Made by a program: the position numbers and the translations under genes. Below the pieces are notes generated by a model that was not told the DNA's origin, made no database searches, and saw only the letters and a program-made list of their open reading frames with translations. Of a stretch of DNA of 7,006 nucleotides, positions 5,944 to 7,006 are shown piece after piece. Location: assembly GCA_030629925.1 (NCBI GenBank), contig DAOVOB010000052.1, forward strand, positions 1 through 7,006, given 5' to 3'. Source of the DNA: Fidelibacterota bacterium (lineage in GTDB: Bacteria; Fidelibacterota; Fidelibacteria; Fidelibacterales; Fidelibacteraceae). Position 1 is the stretch's first letter, and each line of letters begins with the position of its first letter.

Positions 5944-7006
5944 ATGCAAAGGAAGTTGTTTGTATTAATATTTGCAATCTTCTCAATAATCACAATGGTA
6001 TTTGCGGGGACTAGCGGTAAAGTCACCGGTTTAGTACTTGACAATGATACCGGAGAGCCTCTCATCGGTGTCAATGTTATGCTCGCAGGCACTACACAGG
6101 GAGCTGCGACAGATCTTGAGGGATATTTTATGATTTTAAATGTACCTCCGGGAATTTATGAGGTAGCCGCTTCATCCATTGGATATAAAACTTTTAGGAT
6201 ACAAGATATCCGGATTTCCGTTGATCACACAACAAATATTGATATTAACATGGAATCTTCTGTGATCGAAGGTGAAGAAGTTATTGTGATTGCACAAAAA
6301 GAATTGATCAAAAAGGGATTGACTTCTTCAGAATCAAGTATTTCATCAGAAGAACTTGAAGCAATGCCGGTAGAATCTTTTGCCGGACTCCTTGCCACTC
6401 AGGCTGGAGTTACACAGGGCTCAGACGGTAAATTGCATGTTAGAGGTGGACGCTCAAGTGAAGTGACATATATGGTCGATGGACTTCCGGTATCTAGTGA
6501 TCTCGGTTTATCTTTATCAACCAATGTTATTTCGGAATTAACACTTATTTCCGGTACCTTCAATGCGGAATATGGTAAAGCCATGAGTGGTATTGTTAAT
6601 ATTGCCACAAAAGAAGGTGCAAAAAAATTCAAAGCACGTCTGACTACTCAGTTTGGCGATATGCTGACATGGAATGACAGATATATCAAAGGCAATGATT
6701 TTAATCCTTTGACTTTTCAACGCTATGATCTTGATCTTAGCGGACCTATTTCTTTCTTGCCTGAAGGTTCATACTTTCTTACCGGTACGTTTACAAATAA
6801 CTTAGGGTGGTTATATGGTATCAGAGAACATACCACCTATGATATGGGCATTATAAGCAATAATAATGCAATAATATCAATGACCGGTGACAGCGCTTAT
6901 GTTCCGATGAACACAAGTAATTCAAAGAAGATCATGGCAAAATTTGCTTTTAAGCCCCTGCCTAAAACAAAACTGATGTATCAATTAATCGGTGATTTTG
7001 GGGAAT
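5944..7006 (+). CDS. TonB-dependent outer-membrane receptor with carboxypeptidase-regulatory-like N-terminal domain, 3' truncated by window edge
   Basis: The first 354 codons are visible and open to the window end; such receptors are usually 700-1100 residues. Residues 1-21 are a signal peptide (QRK, hydrophobic core, cleavage after VFA). Residues about 25-104 form a CarboxypepD_reg-like beta-sandwich: GKVTGLVLDNDTGEPLIGVNV, then TTQGAATDLEGYF and NVPPGIYEV. The segment EGEEVIVIA at 109-117 is a plausible TonB box. The plug domain follows at about 127-225, with MPVESFAGLLATQAGV, HVRGGRSSEVTYMVDG (165-180) and SGTFNAEYGKAMSGIVNI (203-220). From about 229 the first barrel strands begin. The ATG at 5944 is preceded by AAAAGGA (5931-5937) with a 6-nt gap. 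The substrate cannot be read from the sequence; the family imports siderophores, cobalamin, glycans or peptides, powered by TonB-ExbBD. No SusD partner is visible, as the downstream side lies outside the window. Confidence 0.93.
   Translation, partial: MQRKLFVLIFAIFSIITMVFAGTSGKVTGLVLDNDTGEPLIGVNVMLAGTTQGAATDLEGYFMILNVPPGIYEVAASSIGYKTFRIQDIRISVDHTTNIDINMESSVIEGEEVIVIAQKELIKKGLTSSESSISSEELEAMPVESFAGLLATQAGVTQGSDGKLHVRGGRSSEVTYMVDGLPVSSDLGLSLSTNVISELTLISGTFNAEYGKAMSGIVNIATKEGAKKFKARLTTQFGDMLTWNDRYIKGNDFNPLTFQRYDLDLSGPISFLPEGSYFLTGTFTNNLGWLYGIREHTTYDMGIISNNNAIISMTGDSAYVPMNTSNSKKIMAKFAFKPLPKTKLMYQLIGDFGE

Overview
The window carries the end of a pyrimidine/arginine biosynthesis operon, followed by two envelope genes in separate transcription units. 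All genes are on the + strand. The lineage looks like a non-Bacteroidetes member of the FCB group (Marinimicrobia, Ignavibacteria, Cloacimonetes or KSB1-like). Three things suggest this. CarB belongs to the Bacteroidetes/eukaryote-CAD-like sequence type. The secreted protein ends in a YPNPFNPTT-type sorting domain, and the last gene is a TonB-dependent receptor with a carboxypeptidase-regulatory-like N-terminal domain. Against Bacteroidetes proper, every complete gene start has a strong Shine-Dalgarno sequence, and TATAAT boxes lie upstream of the two envelope genes. The placement is an inference from memory of these families and was not searched.

Region 1 (1-3799): the C-terminal glutaminase half of CarA, cut by the window edge, and a complete CarB 12 nt downstream. 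Together they form glutamine-dependent carbamoyl-phosphate synthetase: CarA releases ammonia from glutamine, and CarB uses two ATP and bicarbonate to make carbamoyl phosphate. All catalytic motifs that could be checked are intact.

Region 2 (3800-4050): a 251-bp spacer. It holds an unusual array of eight consecutive 7-nt units starting at the carB stop codon, then a strong intrinsic terminator built on a perfect 20-bp palindrome, then an AT-rich leader with a TATAAT box and a strong ribosome binding site.

Region 3 (4051-5862): a 603-residue exported protein with a signal peptide, seven regularly placed FG-GAP/VCBS-type calcium-loop repeats (probably a seven-bladed beta-propeller), and a C-terminal type IX-like sorting domain. 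It is followed by a textbook terminator.

Region 4 (5863-7006): a short spacer with an extended -10 promoter, then the first 354 codons of a TonB-dependent outer-membrane receptor that runs off the window. The two envelope genes are neighbours but have separate signals, so a shared function is only a possibility.

I found no RNA gene, CRISPR array, transposon or phage element. Nothing here amounts to a clear new system. The points most worth a second look are the 7-nt periodic array, the seven-repeat secreted propeller and the GATC enrichment in carAB.
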